Shown here in pieces: positions 45,655 to 54,536 of a stretch of DNA of 64,000 nt (the stretch's first letter is position 1; each line of letters begins with the position of its first letter). The stretch is taken from positions 186,001 to 250,000 of the forward strand of contig NZ_JAJVCN010000001.1 in NCBI RefSeq assembly GCF_021390435.2, in the 5' to 3' direction. A program made the position numbers and the translations under genes. The stretch is from Kibdelosporangium philippinense (lineage in GTDB: Bacteria > Actinomycetota > Actinomycetes > Mycobacteriales > Pseudonocardiaceae). The notes beneath the pieces are model-generated. The model was not told the origin of the DNA. It worked only from the letters and a program-made list of their open reading frames with translations, and did no database searches.

Positions 45655-46620
45655 GTGGATGATCTCCGGGAACTGCCGAAGGCGAACCTGCACCTGCATC
45701 TGACCGGTGGGATGCGGCAGGCCACGCTCGAAGAGCTGGCCGCGGTCCACGGACTGACTGTGCCTCCGCCATTGCCGATGGGGGAGGCACAGGTGTGGGA
45801 GGCGTTCCAGGAGCGGTACGACGCCCGGCGCGCCGTGGTCCGAACCGCCGAGATAATCCACCGGATCATCACCGAATCGATCGAGGACAACCTCGCCGAC
45901 GGGTGTACGTGGCTGGAGATCCAGCTGGATCCCACCTCGTACGCGCCGCTGCTCGGCGGATACGAGCCCGTGGTCGAGGTCGCGCTGGACGCGATGACAG
46001 GCAAACCCTGCGGCCTGATCATCGCGTCAAGTTGGGCCCAACCAGGCGATCACGCGACCATGCTTGCCCGGCTGGCGGTCCGGTATACCAAAGTGGTCGG
46101 TTTTGGTCTGTCCAATGACGAACGCCGTGGCCGCGTCGACGATTTCGTCGAGGCTTGCCGGATCGCCACCGACGCTGGCCTGATGTCCGTGCCGCACGGC
46201 GGTTTCTACGAGGGCGCCTGGCACGTCCGGGCGTGTGTGGACAGACTTTCCGCGAAGCGGATCGGCCACGGCATCACCGCGATGCGCGACAAGGAGACGC
46301 TCGGCCATTTGGCCGAACATCAAGTGGCTCTTGAGGTTTGCCCGACGTCCTATCCGCCATTCGGGGTAGCGTCCTATGAATCGTTGCCGATCCGTGAGGT
46401 TCTGGCCGCGGGCGTTCCGGTCGCACTCGCGTCCGATGATCCGTTGTTGTTCGGTGCGAACGTGACGGCGCAGTACGCCATCGCCCGGACCGCGATTGGC
46501 TTGTCCGACAAGGAACTCGCCGCGATCGCCAGGCATTCCATCACGGCATCCGCCGCTGACGGCGACATCAAGGCGAAAACGCTCGCGGCGATCGAATCGT
46601 GGTGTGCCAGAATCCCCTGA
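45655..46620 (+). CDS. Adenosine-deaminase-like metal hydrolase with altered active site
   Basis: 321 aa from GTG 45655. PKANLHLHLTGGM (metal ligands His13, His15), RIGHGI, LEVCPTSYPP and SDDPLLF place it in the adenosine deaminase superfamily. The signature HAGE, whose Glu protonates the purine, reads HGGF here (His181-Phe184). The LHVHLDG aspartate is Thr, which also occurs in an actinobacterial subgroup. Activity on adenosine is therefore doubtful. It is cytoplasmic and close behind the GH16 gene. Confidence 0.75.
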   Translation: MDDLRELPKANLHLHLTGGMRQATLEELAAVHGLTVPPPLPMGEAQVWEAFQERYDARRAVVRTAEIIHRIITESIEDNLADGCTWLEIQLDPTSYAPLLGGYEPVVEVALDAMTGKPCGLIIASSWAQPGDHATMLARLAVRYTKVVGFGLSNDERRGRVDDFVEACRIATDAGLMSVPHGGFYEGAWHVRACVDRLSAKRIGHGITAMRDKETLGHLAEHQVALEVCPTSYPPFGVASYESLPIREVLAAGVPVALASDDPLLFGANVTAQYAIARTAIGLSDKELAAIARHSITASAADGDIKAKTLAAIESWCARIP

Positions 46621-46640
46621 CAGTGGCCTTGGGGGGATTC

Positions 46641-47567
46641 ATGAAGCGTTGGCTCGTGGTTTGTGCTGTCCTGCTCACGGGTTGCGCCGCCGAGGCGCCC
46701 GCTCCCGTTCCACCGCCGCCTACTCCGACCAGCACGATTACAGTGAAAGAGGTTCCGCCGCGCCAACTCTTGGTGTCCGGTGGCGTGTCCTTGAGCTATG
46801 TCCATCCGGAGACCGCGTCACGCATCCTGTGCTCCCCGCTGACGCCGCCGCACCAGGTGTTTGTCCGTTACGAGCCTGACATCAGCGGGAAGGCCAGGAC
46901 CTGCCGGATTGCCGATCAGCAAGCCACGAAGGTGCTCGAACTGATACTGAAGCAGCCGACTTCGGAGGAGTTCACCGGCAATACGAAGATCGCTGGCCGG
47001 GATGTCGAGACCTATCAGGACGTCGGCGACACGGTCGTGTTCCGGTTGCCCATCGCGGACATCCGCAGCACCAGTGAGATCACCAACCAGTGGGCGATCC
47101 TGCTGGCCAAGGCGCCGCGAGACAGCGAGCAGCACGCACGGGACTACCTCGAGCGGATCTTGCCCGTACTGACCAAGGAATCGGATCTGATCAGGTTTGA
47201 TCCAGGCCGGGGCCTGCTGATCGAGCCGACCGGACTGATGCCGGAACAGTTCCACGATCTGGCACAACCCGTGCAGGCGGAACAGTTGTGCACGTTTGTC
47301 AACCAGACCCTGCGGTACAAGACTTCGTACGCGGGCGACAGCGGATGCTTCTATGAGTTGCCCGATGGCAAGAGGGCCTATATCAGTGCCGACGAGACTG
47401 GGCGGACATTGGCGGAGTACCCGACGGCGTTTGCCGGTCGGCCAGCGGTTTTCGACGACAGGGACGTGCGGGTACGACTGCGCGACGACGTGCCTGTCGA
47501 CCTCGTCTTCGACCTTGGCCAGGAACCCGTCGGTGAGAGGGTCCTCGCCGCGCTGAAGCCCAAGTAG
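46641..47567 (+). CDS. Lipoprotein of unknown function, paralogue 1
   Basis: 308 aa from ATG 46641 (GGGGGG upstream). Lipobox LTGC (Cys15), proline-rich linker, then a domain with conserved motifs LSYVHPETASRILC, ARTCRIAD, PVQAEQLCTFVNQTL and RVRLRDDVPVDLVFDLG. These recur in the gene at 47806, so the two are tandem duplicates. Four conserved cysteines may form disulfides outside the membrane. I do not recognise the family. Confidence 0.75.
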   Translation: MKRWLVVCAVLLTGCAAEAPAPVPPPPTPTSTITVKEVPPRQLLVSGGVSLSYVHPETASRILCSPLTPPHQVFVRYEPDISGKARTCRIADQQATKVLELILKQPTSEEFTGNTKIAGRDVETYQDVGDTVVFRLPIADIRSTSEITNQWAILLAKAPRDSEQHARDYLERILPVLTKESDLIRFDPGRGLLIEPTGLMPEQFHDLAQPVQAEQLCTFVNQTLRYKTSYAGDSGCFYELPDGKRAYISADETGRTLAEYPTAFAGRPAVFDDRDVRVRLRDDVPVDLVFDLGQEPVGERVLAALKPK

Positions 47568-47805
47568 TTCACCTGAACTCCGCTGATCGGCAAAGCATCG
47601 GTTGATCTGCGGAAACCGTTGTGGTGCCAGCGCTTGTGCTGATTCGTGCGCTTGATCAACTTCAGCCGCACCCCAGTGATCAACTGATTCCGGAGGGTGT
47701 ACTGTCCGGAAATCATTGGCACTCGGCAGGCGGATTCCGCCTGATCGGCCGAGGTCATCCATCTCGTGCTGTCCTTGTCCAAGCGCTGGCCGGAAATAGG
47801 GGACC
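47568..47805. other. 238-bp gap between paralogous lipoprotein genes
   Basis: This contains a perfect palindrome CAGGCGGA-T-TCCGCCTG (47727-47743) that could be an operator or weak hairpin 63 bp before the next start, and an upstream TTGATC/GATCAA-rich stretch. No credible gene. Confidence 0.5.
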
Positions 47806-48705
47806 ATGGTTCGCGTTCTGATTGTGTGCGCGTTGTTGGTTGCTGGATGCAGTACCGCGGTGGGCGGGCAAGCGCCACCGTCACCGGCGCCGGATCTCGC
47901 GCGTGCCGTGCCGATGTCGAGCGGGGAAGCGCTCAGCTACGTCCACTCGGACACCGCGTCTCAGGTGCTGTGCAACGCTTTGCCGGAAACGCGGCTGCGG
48001 ACGCTGTTGAACTCCAACATGGTCGTGCGCGAACGGCTCAAGGGAACGTGCCGTATCTCCGACGAGCGCAAGACCACGATCGACCTGACGCTGCAGGCGG
48101 TCTGGGAGAAGTTCGCGCCGAACCAGCAGGTCGGTGGCAGGCCCGCGCAGGTCAACGTGAGCAACAAGGTCGTCATCGACGTCAGCATCGCCGAGACCGA
48201 CGGCTACCGCTCGTCCAGCAAGCGGACGCCGATCCTGCGCGCGCTGGCGTCGGCGAATGTGGAGTCGACGGTCCGTGGTCTGCTCGACGAACTCGTTCCC
48301 GTGCTGGCAAGGCAGAGCACCATTCTGCCCGAAGTGGACGACGACGGCACCGTCGCGTTCGCGTCGACTCCGCTGACCGCGGGGGAGTTCATCGATCTGC
48401 CCAGGCCGGTCCAGGTTCTCCAGCTGTGCACGGTCGCCGAGCAGACGCTGAACTTCGAGGTGATCAAGACGATCGAGAACGGCACGTGCACGCTGCGCAA
48501 GCCGGACGACACGACCCTTGCCCTAGTCGTTGTGGACAGTGTCGGATCCGCTGGCCTTACCGACCGGATCGCCGGGCGGCCCGCGAAGATCAGCGAGTCC
48601 TCTGTGACCGTTCGCCTCCGGGACGACGCGCTGCTCGACCTGATGATCGGCGACACCGATCCGGCCATCGCCGAGAAGCTCGTCCAAGCGCTTGCTCAGG
48701 GGTAA
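47806..48705 (+). CDS. Lipoprotein of unknown function, paralogue 2
   Basis: 299 aa. Lipobox VAGC (Cys15). It shares with paralogue 1 the motifs LSYVHSDTASQVLC, KGTCRISD, PVQVLQLCTVAEQTL and VTVRLRDDALLDLMIGD. The duplicated pair has diverged in the middle. It overlaps the 3' end of the leftward DUF4873-like gene by 10 nt. The function is unknown; exposure on the cell surface is predicted. Confidence 0.75.
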   Translation: MVRVLIVCALLVAGCSTAVGGQAPPSPAPDLARAVPMSSGEALSYVHSDTASQVLCNALPETRLRTLLNSNMVVRERLKGTCRISDERKTTIDLTLQAVWEKFAPNQQVGGRPAQVNVSNKVVIDVSIAETDGYRSSSKRTPILRALASANVESTVRGLLDELVPVLARQSTILPEVDDDGTVAFASTPLTAGEFIDLPRPVQVLQLCTVAEQTLNFEVIKTIENGTCTLRKPDDTTLALVVVDSVGSAGLTDRIAGRPAKISESSVTVRLRDDALLDLMIGDTDPAIAEKLVQALAQG

Positions 48706-49334
48706 CGAAAGGGCGGGCGGCCGCTGCCGGTGATCCGGATGTTGCCCCACGGATCCAGCTCGGTGAGCCGTCCCTCGCGGTCCAGACCACCAGGAAGCCG
48801 GACTGTGACGTCGTTTCGGCCGCTCTTGTGCGCCGAGGTGACGTCAAGGTCCGCCATGATCCGGCCGTACCAGCGATAGCTGCCGTCGATCGGCTGCACG
48901 TGTCCCATCAGGTGCACCTGGACGTCGATCTGTTTGCCGTCGACGGTCAGTACGGCCGGGCCTCGATGCGTTTCGTCCACATCGCTCTCGTAGGGCGTGA
49001 AGATGTAGTTGTGCGGGTCGGGTTTTCGCCGGTACGAGATTCGCGCTTCGGGCCGGGCTTCGATTCGCCTGGCATCCTGCCTGCCCATCATTCGCAGGCA
49101 GCGTTTGATGTACCGGTAGTTGTTGCGCTCGAACAGAAACGTGTTCGGCCCGCGGACCGGGTAGCTCGCCACGATGACACGTGCCGTTGTGGCCCGGCCG
49201 CTTGGCGCGGTGACTGTCCACATGTCACATCGTGGGTCGAACTCATGCTTGACGGCTTCGTCGAGCAACACCACCGCGAACCCGGGAAGCATGCGGATCA
49301 TCCGGTCGGGGACGTCGATCAGCGCGACCTTCAT
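48696..49334 (-). CDS. DUF4873-like protein next to a diiron oxygenase
   Basis: 212 aa from ATG 49332-49334, overlapping the diiron oxygenase stop by ATGA. The C-terminal half (about 118-208, YESDVDETHRGPAVLTV, VQVHLMGHVQPIDGSYRWYGRI) resembles the DUF4873 domain often fused or linked to flavin monooxygenases and AurF-type enzymes. The N-terminal half (IDVPDRMIRMLPGF, RGPNTFLFERNNYRYIKRC) is not recognised with certainty. It is probably an accessory protein for the oxygenase. Confidence 0.6.
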   Translation of the reverse strand: MKVALIDVPDRMIRMLPGFAVVLLDEAVKHEFDPRCDMWTVTAPSGRATTARVIVASYPVRGPNTFLFERNNYRYIKRCLRMMGRQDARRIEARPEARISYRRKPDPHNYIFTPYESDVDETHRGPAVLTVDGKQIDVQVHLMGHVQPIDGSYRWYGRIMADLDVTSAHKSGRNDVTVRLPGGLDREGRLTELDPWGNIRITGSGRPPFRYP

Positions 49335-50212
49335 GCGATGAATCCCGCCTGGCGCCAGCGTTCTCTCGACTTGCCGCGGAAGATTCCCTGCTCGTCGAAG
49401 AACCGGCGGAGCTTGTCGAAGCCTTCCTGCTTGACCTGCCGGTAGTGCGGGTTGCCCGCCGCCTGCCGGTATGCCTCGTCGGCGTTGAGCCCGGCGCGGG
49501 CGTAGATCCTGCGGTGTACCAACTGATCGCTGAAGAACTGGCCGCCGAACCCGATCATCCGGCCGATGCTCTCCTTCTCCCACCAGGACGCGTACCGCAT
49601 CCGGCGTGCGACGCCCTCGCGCGCCCACTGGATGTGCCGCGCCTCCTCGACGACGTGGATCCGCATCATCCGCCGCACGACCGGCTGCATGCCCGGGTCG
49701 TCCATGATCTTGCGTTGCCACGTATCGAAGATCTCTTCGCCGATCAGCGCTCCGACCCAGAGGTTCAGGCCACGCAGCCTGCGCGGCAGCGAGCTGGTCA
49801 GCGCGAGCTGGGCCCGCGACTGGCGGTAGTAGCGCGCGCCGATCTTCTCGATCAGCCTGCCGAACATCAGCATGTGCCTGCACTCGTCACCGATCTCGGT
49901 CAGCGCGTAGTGCGTGTGCCGCGCGGCCGGGTCGGCGTCGAAGATCATCCGCAGCAGCGCCTGGTTGAGCACGTTCTCGAACCAGTGCCCGACCGACAGA
50001 AGGTTCGCCAGCTCCTGGCGGGACAGCTCGATCCGCTGCCGCGGCGTCAGCCGATGCCACAGTGGAGTGTCGTAGAGCGCGGACAGGTGCGGCGGCAGGA
50101 AGTACTTGCCGTCGACTAATGGGGCGTCCCAGTCGATGTCCACGGCGGAGTCGTACGAGCGCCGGACCGACCCGTTGAGCAACCGCTGAGCATCTTGCTC
50201 GGTGTCCCTCAT
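49331..50212 (-). CDS. AurF-like diiron N-oxygenase
   Basis: 293 aa. Ferritin-like four-helix protein with diiron ligands in ENVLNQ, EIGDECRHMLMFG, GEEIFD and HVVEEARHIQWARE, the spacing of AurF-type p-aminobenzoate N-oxygenases. These oxidise aryl amines to hydroxylamines or nitro groups. It is cytoplasmic. It is divergent from a TetR gene across a 79-bp region with an inverted repeat, and coupled to the DUF4873-like gene. No amine-substrate gene is in sight. Confidence 0.85.
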   Translation of the reverse strand: MRDTEQDAQRLLNGSVRRSYDSAVDIDWDAPLVDGKYFLPPHLSALYDTPLWHRLTPRQRIELSRQELANLLSVGHWFENVLNQALLRMIFDADPAARHTHYALTEIGDECRHMLMFGRLIEKIGARYYRQSRAQLALTSSLPRRLRGLNLWVGALIGEEIFDTWQRKIMDDPGMQPVVRRMMRIHVVEEARHIQWAREGVARRMRYASWWEKESIGRMIGFGGQFFSDQLVHRRIYARAGLNADEAYRQAAGNPHYRQVKQEGFDKLRRFFDEQGIFRGKSRERWRQAGFIA

Positions 50213-50223
50213 CGCGCACCCCT

Positions 50224-50248
50224 TTTACGTCTGCATATCAAACGTAAA
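50224..50248. promoter_or_regulatory. Inverted repeat between aurF-like and tetR genes
   Basis: TTTACGT (50224-50230) and ACGTAAA (50242-50248), plus TGCATAT directly repeated at 50233 and 50258. It is a likely operator for the divergent TetR protein controlling both directions. Confidence 0.6.
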
Positions 50249-50291
50249 CCCGATGGGTGCATATGGTCAACAGGCTCGATAAGCTGAGGTT

Positions 50292-50861
50292 GTGGCGGAG
50301 TCGCTGAAGGATCAGATCCTCGATGCCGCTGTGGCCTGCTTTCTGGAGTGTCCGCCGGGCGCCCGGATCCACGCCGCGATCGCCGAACGAGCCGGTGTCT
50401 CACGGCCGACTGTCTACAAATACGTCGGCGACCAGGACGCCATCGTGATGGCCTTGATCGAGCGGGACATCGCCCGCATGCACGCCAGCGCCGAGCCGCT
50501 CGTCACCCGGCCGGGGACGCTGCGGCAGCGGTTCGTGGACACGATCATCATCGTGGTCGAGTACGCCAGGGACCATGCCCTGCTGCAGAAGGTCCTGCGG
50601 GAGACCCCGCTCGCGGTCCTGCCGTGGTTCACCGTGCACTCCGAGCAGGTGATTCAGACCGGACTTGCCCTGTTCACGCCGCACGTCAAACAGGCCATCG
50701 CGGATGGCGACTTCCCCGCGGTCGACCCGACGGTGATCGTCGAGTGGTGCTGCCGGTTGATCCTGTCGTTGATCACAACCCCCGGCACGATCCGGATCGA
50801 CGACTCGGCTGCGCTACGTCGTTATTTGGAGGACCTGCTCGACGTCGGCCTGCCACGATGA
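50292..50861 (+). CDS. TetR-family regulator
   Basis: 189 aa from GTG 50292. HTH at about 25-50 (HAAIAERAGVSRPTVYKYVGD), C-terminal all-helical ligand domain of normal length. Divergent from the diiron oxygenase operon with an operator-like repeat between them, so it probably represses that operon and its own. The stop overlaps the methyltransferase start by ATGA. Confidence 0.88.
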   Translation: MAESLKDQILDAAVACFLECPPGARIHAAIAERAGVSRPTVYKYVGDQDAIVMALIERDIARMHASAEPLVTRPGTLRQRFVDTIIIVVEYARDHALLQKVLRETPLAVLPWFTVHSEQVIQTGLALFTPHVKQAIADGDFPAVDPTVIVEWCCRLILSLITTPGTIRIDDSAALRRYLEDLLDVGLPR

Positions 50862-51682
50862 CGGGTATGAGTGAGACCAACGCCGAACAGCGGGCAGCCT
50901 GGAACGGCGCCGACGGCGATTTCTGGGTGGAGCGGGCCGACCGGTTCGACGAAGGCATGGCGAACTACATGGAGCCGTTCTTCGCCGCGGCCGCGATCCA
51001 GTCGACCGAGAACGTGCTCGACATCGGGTGTGGCAACGGATTGACCAGCCGGGTGGCGGCGGCGAGCGCCAACCGGGTACTTGGCGTCGATCTTTCCGTG
51101 CAGATGCTCGAGTTGGCCCGGCAGCGGTCTGCCGGCATCCCGAATGTCCAATTCGAACAGGCGGATGCTCAGGTGTACGCCTTTGCGCAAGCCGAGTTCG
51201 ACGTCGCGATCAGCCGGAACGGCTCGATGTTCTTCGACGACCCGATCGCGGTGTTCACGAACATCCGGCGCGCGCTCAAGCGAGGCGGCAGGCTGGTGCT
51301 GCTCGTCTGGCAGTCGATCGACGAGCACGAAGCGATCAGTACATTTCGGACGATCCTGGCGGCTGGCCGTGACCTGCCCAAGCCGCCGCCGAACGCGCCG
51401 CACCCGTTCTCGCTGAGCGATCCTGAGCGGGTCCACACCGTGCTGGGCAGGGCGGGTTTCGACGACATCCGGCTGGCCGGGCTGCGTGAGCCGATGTACG
51501 TCGGCCGCGACCCGCAGGACGCGGCCGAGTACGTCACCAGCATGTTCGGTCGCCTGATCGAAGAGGGTGAGCAGGACACCGTCACGGCTGCCCTGCTTGC
51601 CGACATGGCGGAGCACCAGACCTCCCGTGGAGTCGAATACGGCTCCGCCGCCTGGCTCATTTCCGCAGCTAATCCCTCGTGA
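50858..51682 (+). CDS. Class I SAM-dependent methyltransferase
   Basis: 274 aa from ATG 50858 (a second ATG is at 50867). Motif I NVLDIGCGNGLTSRVA, acidic LGVDLS, and FDVAISRNGSMFFDDP as motif IV mark a type-11/UbiE-like enzyme. It is co-transcribed with the TetR gene. The substrate is unknown; methylation of a product of the adjacent oxygenase would be guesswork. Its TGA (51680-51682) lies inside palindrome copy 4. Confidence 0.85.
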   Translation: MTGMSETNAEQRAAWNGADGDFWVERADRFDEGMANYMEPFFAAAAIQSTENVLDIGCGNGLTSRVAAASANRVLGVDLSVQMLELARQRSAGIPNVQFEQADAQVYAFAQAEFDVAISRNGSMFFDDPIAVFTNIRRALKRGGRLVLLVWQSIDEHEAISTFRTILAAGRDLPKPPPNAPHPFSLSDPERVHTVLGRAGFDDIRLAGLREPMYVGRDPQDAAEYVTSMFGRLIEEGEQDTVTAALLADMAEHQTSRGVEYGSAAWLISAANPS

Positions 51683-51722
51683 GTGGTTATCAGGGTTAGA
51701 ACACGGATAACCACTCACGAGG
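51675..51722. repeat. Dispersed palindrome, copy 4, containing a stop codon
   Basis: CCTCGTGAGTGGTTATC (51675-51691) and GATAACCACTCACGAGG (51706-51722), perfect 17-bp stem, loop AGGGTTAGAACACG. The TGA of the rightward methyltransferase lies in the left arm, and the leftward fucosidase stop starts at 51723. It thus fills exactly the space between two convergent genes. Confidence 0.88.
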
Positions 51723-53798
51723 TCAGTTCTGCTTGACGGTGAACCGCAACTGGCCTTGCGCGGCCATCCGTGACCAGTAGGTCGTGCCATAGATCGACTC
51801 GCCGTTGGTTTTCAGCCACGCACCGGTTTCCCGCAACCGCGTCTGCATGATCTCCGGGATCGAGCCATCCGCGCGTGGACCGATGTCAAGGAGGAAGTTG
51901 CCGTTCTTGCTTGTCACGTCGACAAGCGTGTCCACGACCTCGTTCGCGGTCATGTACATACTGTCCGGTGTGGCCTTGTTGTAGCCGTAGGAACGCGGGT
52001 CGAGGCTGCGGCTGGCTTCCCACTTCTTGACCACAGTGTCCGGATACGTGGTGTACTCCGGCGTTGTGTAGTCGTGGGTTGGGATTCCGCAGCGGTCGTC
52101 GACCGTGACATCCTTGGGGTTCGGCCGGTTCTTGGCTCGGTTGAAGTAATCCGCGAGTACCGGGCGGCTGTCGTTCGCGCCGCCGATGTCACACCAGATC
52201 ACGTCCGGGTCGTACTGGTGGACGATCTCGCGCATCTGGGGCGCTTGGTAATCACGGACGAAGTCCTTTCCGGACTGATAGCCGGTGTACGGCTCGTCTG
52301 CTCCGGTGTAAGGGTTCCTGGGGCCGTGGCCCATCCATGGTCCGTCCGGGTTGTACCACTCGGGCATGGAGAAGTAGAGGCCGTTGCGCATCTCCGGGGT
52401 GTACTTGCGGGCGGCGTCGAACAATTCCTTGACCAGGTCCCGCTTCGGTCCAAGGTCGACTGAGTCCCTTTGCGACACCTTGGAGTCGTAGAGCGCGAAG
52501 CCTTCGTGATGCTTGGAAGTCAGCACGTAGTACTTGGCACCGGCCTCTTGGAACAGTTGGGCCCATGCCTTCGGGTCGTATTTGTCGGCGGTGAACTGCG
52601 GGATGAAGTCGTCGTACTTGAAGTCCTTGCCATAGGTCTGTTCGTGGTAGGCGTGGACGGCGTTGTTCTTGTCCTCCATCCACCGCCAGTACCACTCGGC
52701 GTACTGCTCGCCGGGCGGAGACCACGCGGGCACGGAGTAGATTCCCCAGTGGATGAAGATGCCGAACTTGGCGTCGTCGAACCAGTATGGTGACTCGTGA
52801 GTGGACAGTGAGGCGTCGGTGGCCTGGTAGTCCTTGACACCAAGGGTGAACCGGACGGGTTGCTCGGCCTTGATACGCCTTCCTTGTGCGACAACCTTTC
52901 CGTTCACGATGGTGTCCACGGGTGCGCCGGTGCGCACGATGCCGATCCGCACGCGGGCTTCGTCACCCGGTGCGAGCCTGCGGATCTGCGCGGGCCTGAC
53001 GGTCCTGGCTCCGAAGACGTCAACGCTGACCTGGACTGCGTCGCGCTCGGTGATCCATTCGTCGCCTAGGTTCGTGACCGTGGTTTCGACGGCTTGCTCG
53101 CCGTTGATCAGCTTGGTGGTTGACCGGCTTTGCCGTAGCGCCAATGCTTTGCCTTTGGCTGCTGGTTGCGTGGTCATCGCGAAGATGTGCAGGCTGGCTT
53201 GGTTGGGCTGCGGCGGTTTGGTGGTCGGAAGCGTGAGGCCGACGGCTTCGCGGCTGGCGTCCAACCAGATCTGGGCCGTGGAGATGGAGACTTGGTGCTG
53301 GTCAGTGCCGTTGTTGGGGCTGTAGCGGAAGGGCGCGGAGATGGGGCCGTTGGTGCTGTACCAGTCGGGCCCGCCGAATGACGCCGTTGTCGTGGTTCCA
53401 TCGGTGTAGTGGACGGTCGCCGTACCCGAGGCCATGCCGTAGCTGCCCGCGACGAGGAAGTGCGCCGCGTGGTAGCGGCCGCGGGGGACGTCGATGCGTT
53501 GCCCCAGCGCGATGACGTTGTTCTTTGTGTTGGGCGCTGTGCTTGGAAACGCGTAGGGCACGCCATCGACTTGGATTTGGCCGCTGGGGAGACCCTCGGC
53601 CGGGAAGGTGTAGCCGGAGCCGTCGAAGTTGCCGTCCCGGGCGCTCGCGGAGTCGATCCCGTCGTTGTCGAAGTACTGGGTCAGCGGGACGATGACCGGG
53701 TTGGGAATGTCGGCCTCTTGGGCGACAGCGCTGGTCGCGCTGGCGAGGAGGGCGGCTAGGGTCAGCAGGGCCACCGCCGGTCTGGGTCGTGTTCTCAT
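51723..53798 (-). CDS. Secreted GH29 alpha-L-fucosidase
   Basis: 691 aa from ATG 53796-53798 (GGAG 5 bases upstream; a GTG two codons earlier is possible). Signal peptide to about 27 (SAVAQ). An N-terminal beta-sandwich region (about 30-330, with a substrate-binding-like NEW/CBM character) precedes the GH29 TIM barrel (about 340-690): WFDDAKFGIFIHWGIYSVPAW, TSKHHEGFALYDS, nucleophile Asp537 (DVIWCDIGG). It removes terminal fucose from glycans with retention. A palindromic operator-like site lies 73 bp upstream. Confidence 0.9.
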   Translation of the reverse strand: MRTRPRPAVALLTLAALLASATSAVAQEADIPNPVIVPLTQYFDNDGIDSASARDGNFDGSGYTFPAEGLPSGQIQVDGVPYAFPSTAPNTKNNVIALGQRIDVPRGRYHAAHFLVAGSYGMASGTATVHYTDGTTTTASFGGPDWYSTNGPISAPFRYSPNNGTDQHQVSISTAQIWLDASREAVGLTLPTTKPPQPNQASLHIFAMTTQPAAKGKALALRQSRSTTKLINGEQAVETTVTNLGDEWITERDAVQVSVDVFGARTVRPAQIRRLAPGDEARVRIGIVRTGAPVDTIVNGKVVAQGRRIKAEQPVRFTLGVKDYQATDASLSTHESPYWFDDAKFGIFIHWGIYSVPAWSPPGEQYAEWYWRWMEDKNNAVHAYHEQTYGKDFKYDDFIPQFTADKYDPKAWAQLFQEAGAKYYVLTSKHHEGFALYDSKVSQRDSVDLGPKRDLVKELFDAARKYTPEMRNGLYFSMPEWYNPDGPWMGHGPRNPYTGADEPYTGYQSGKDFVRDYQAPQMREIVHQYDPDVIWCDIGGANDSRPVLADYFNRAKNRPNPKDVTVDDRCGIPTHDYTTPEYTTYPDTVVKKWEASRSLDPRSYGYNKATPDSMYMTANEVVDTLVDVTSKNGNFLLDIGPRADGSIPEIMQTRLRETGAWLKTNGESIYGTTYWSRMAAQGQLRFTVKQN

Positions 53799-53870
53799 GC
53801 ACACTCCAGTGGGTGCAGCCGCGACATCCGATGTATGCCCCGATTGGACGGGTTTCAGCGGCGGACCTCG

Positions 53871-53893
53871 CGGTAGTCATCCGATGACTACCG
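53871..53893. promoter_or_regulatory. 23-bp palindrome upstream of the fucosidase
   Basis: CGGTAGTCATC-C-GATGACTACCG, perfect 11-bp arms. It is placed between the divergent fucosidase (leftward) and reductase (rightward) genes. Candidate operator of an unknown regulator. Confidence 0.65.
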
Positions 53894-53990
53894 ATGCTGC
53901 TCGGCTGACCGGTGATCAGTCAAGACCCAGCAGTTCGTTGAAATGATGAACGAACGATGAGTTTCACCCGCGGGCCTAGTCTGCACACCC

Positions 53991-54536
53991 ATGGCGAAGA
54001 TGCTCTATTCGGTGTCCATGTCAGCGGACGGCTTCATCGCAGGGCCCGGCGGCGACATGCGATGGCTGACAGACTACCTGGGCCCCAACCCGCTAGTAGA
54101 CGAGCTGATCAGCAACGTAGGCGCGCTCCTTGCGGGCAACAAGTCCTTCGGCGGAGACGACCCATACAAGGACACGGAACAAGAAGGCGAGGCCTTCGGC
54201 GGCGGCTGGTCCGGCCCAGAGTTCGTACTGGCGCACAAAGCGCCAGAGCGGCCCATACCCGGGGTGACGTTCGTGCATGATGTCGACACGGCGATCAAGG
54301 AATCGAAGGCCGCGGCTGGCGACAAGTACGTCAACGTCATGGGTGCCACTGTGGCGCGTGAGCTTTTGGCGGCTGGGGCCTTGGATGAGGTGCTGACCGT
54401 CATCACGCCCGTGATGCTTGGTGATGGGGTCCGGTTGTTCGATCATCCCGGCGGGACTCAGGTGAAGCTGGAGCGGCTGCGATTCTCGACCACCGAGGAC
54501 GCCGTCAATGTCTGGTACCGCATAAAAACCTCGTGA
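53991..54536 (+). CDS. Dihydrofolate-reductase/RibD-like reductase
   Basis: 181 aa. KMLYSVSMSADGFIAGPGGDM at the N-terminus and YVNVMGATVARELLAAGALDEVLTVITPVMLGDGVRLFD in the C-terminal half are the RibD C-terminal/DHFR-like NADPH reductase pattern. The substrate is unknown. The TGA (54534-54536) is part of palindrome copy 5. Confidence 0.85.
   Translation: MAKMLYSVSMSADGFIAGPGGDMRWLTDYLGPNPLVDELISNVGALLAGNKSFGGDDPYKDTEQEGEAFGGGWSGPEFVLAHKAPERPIPGVTFVHDVDTAIKESKAAAGDKYVNVMGATVARELLAAGALDEVLTVITPVMLGDGVRLFDHPGGTQVKLERLRFSTTEDAVNVWYRIKTS

Noticed and set aside
47766..49445. 559-codon plus frame across the lipoprotein and DUF4873 genes
   Set aside because: Arg/Gly/Asp-rich shadow overlapping two better supported genes.
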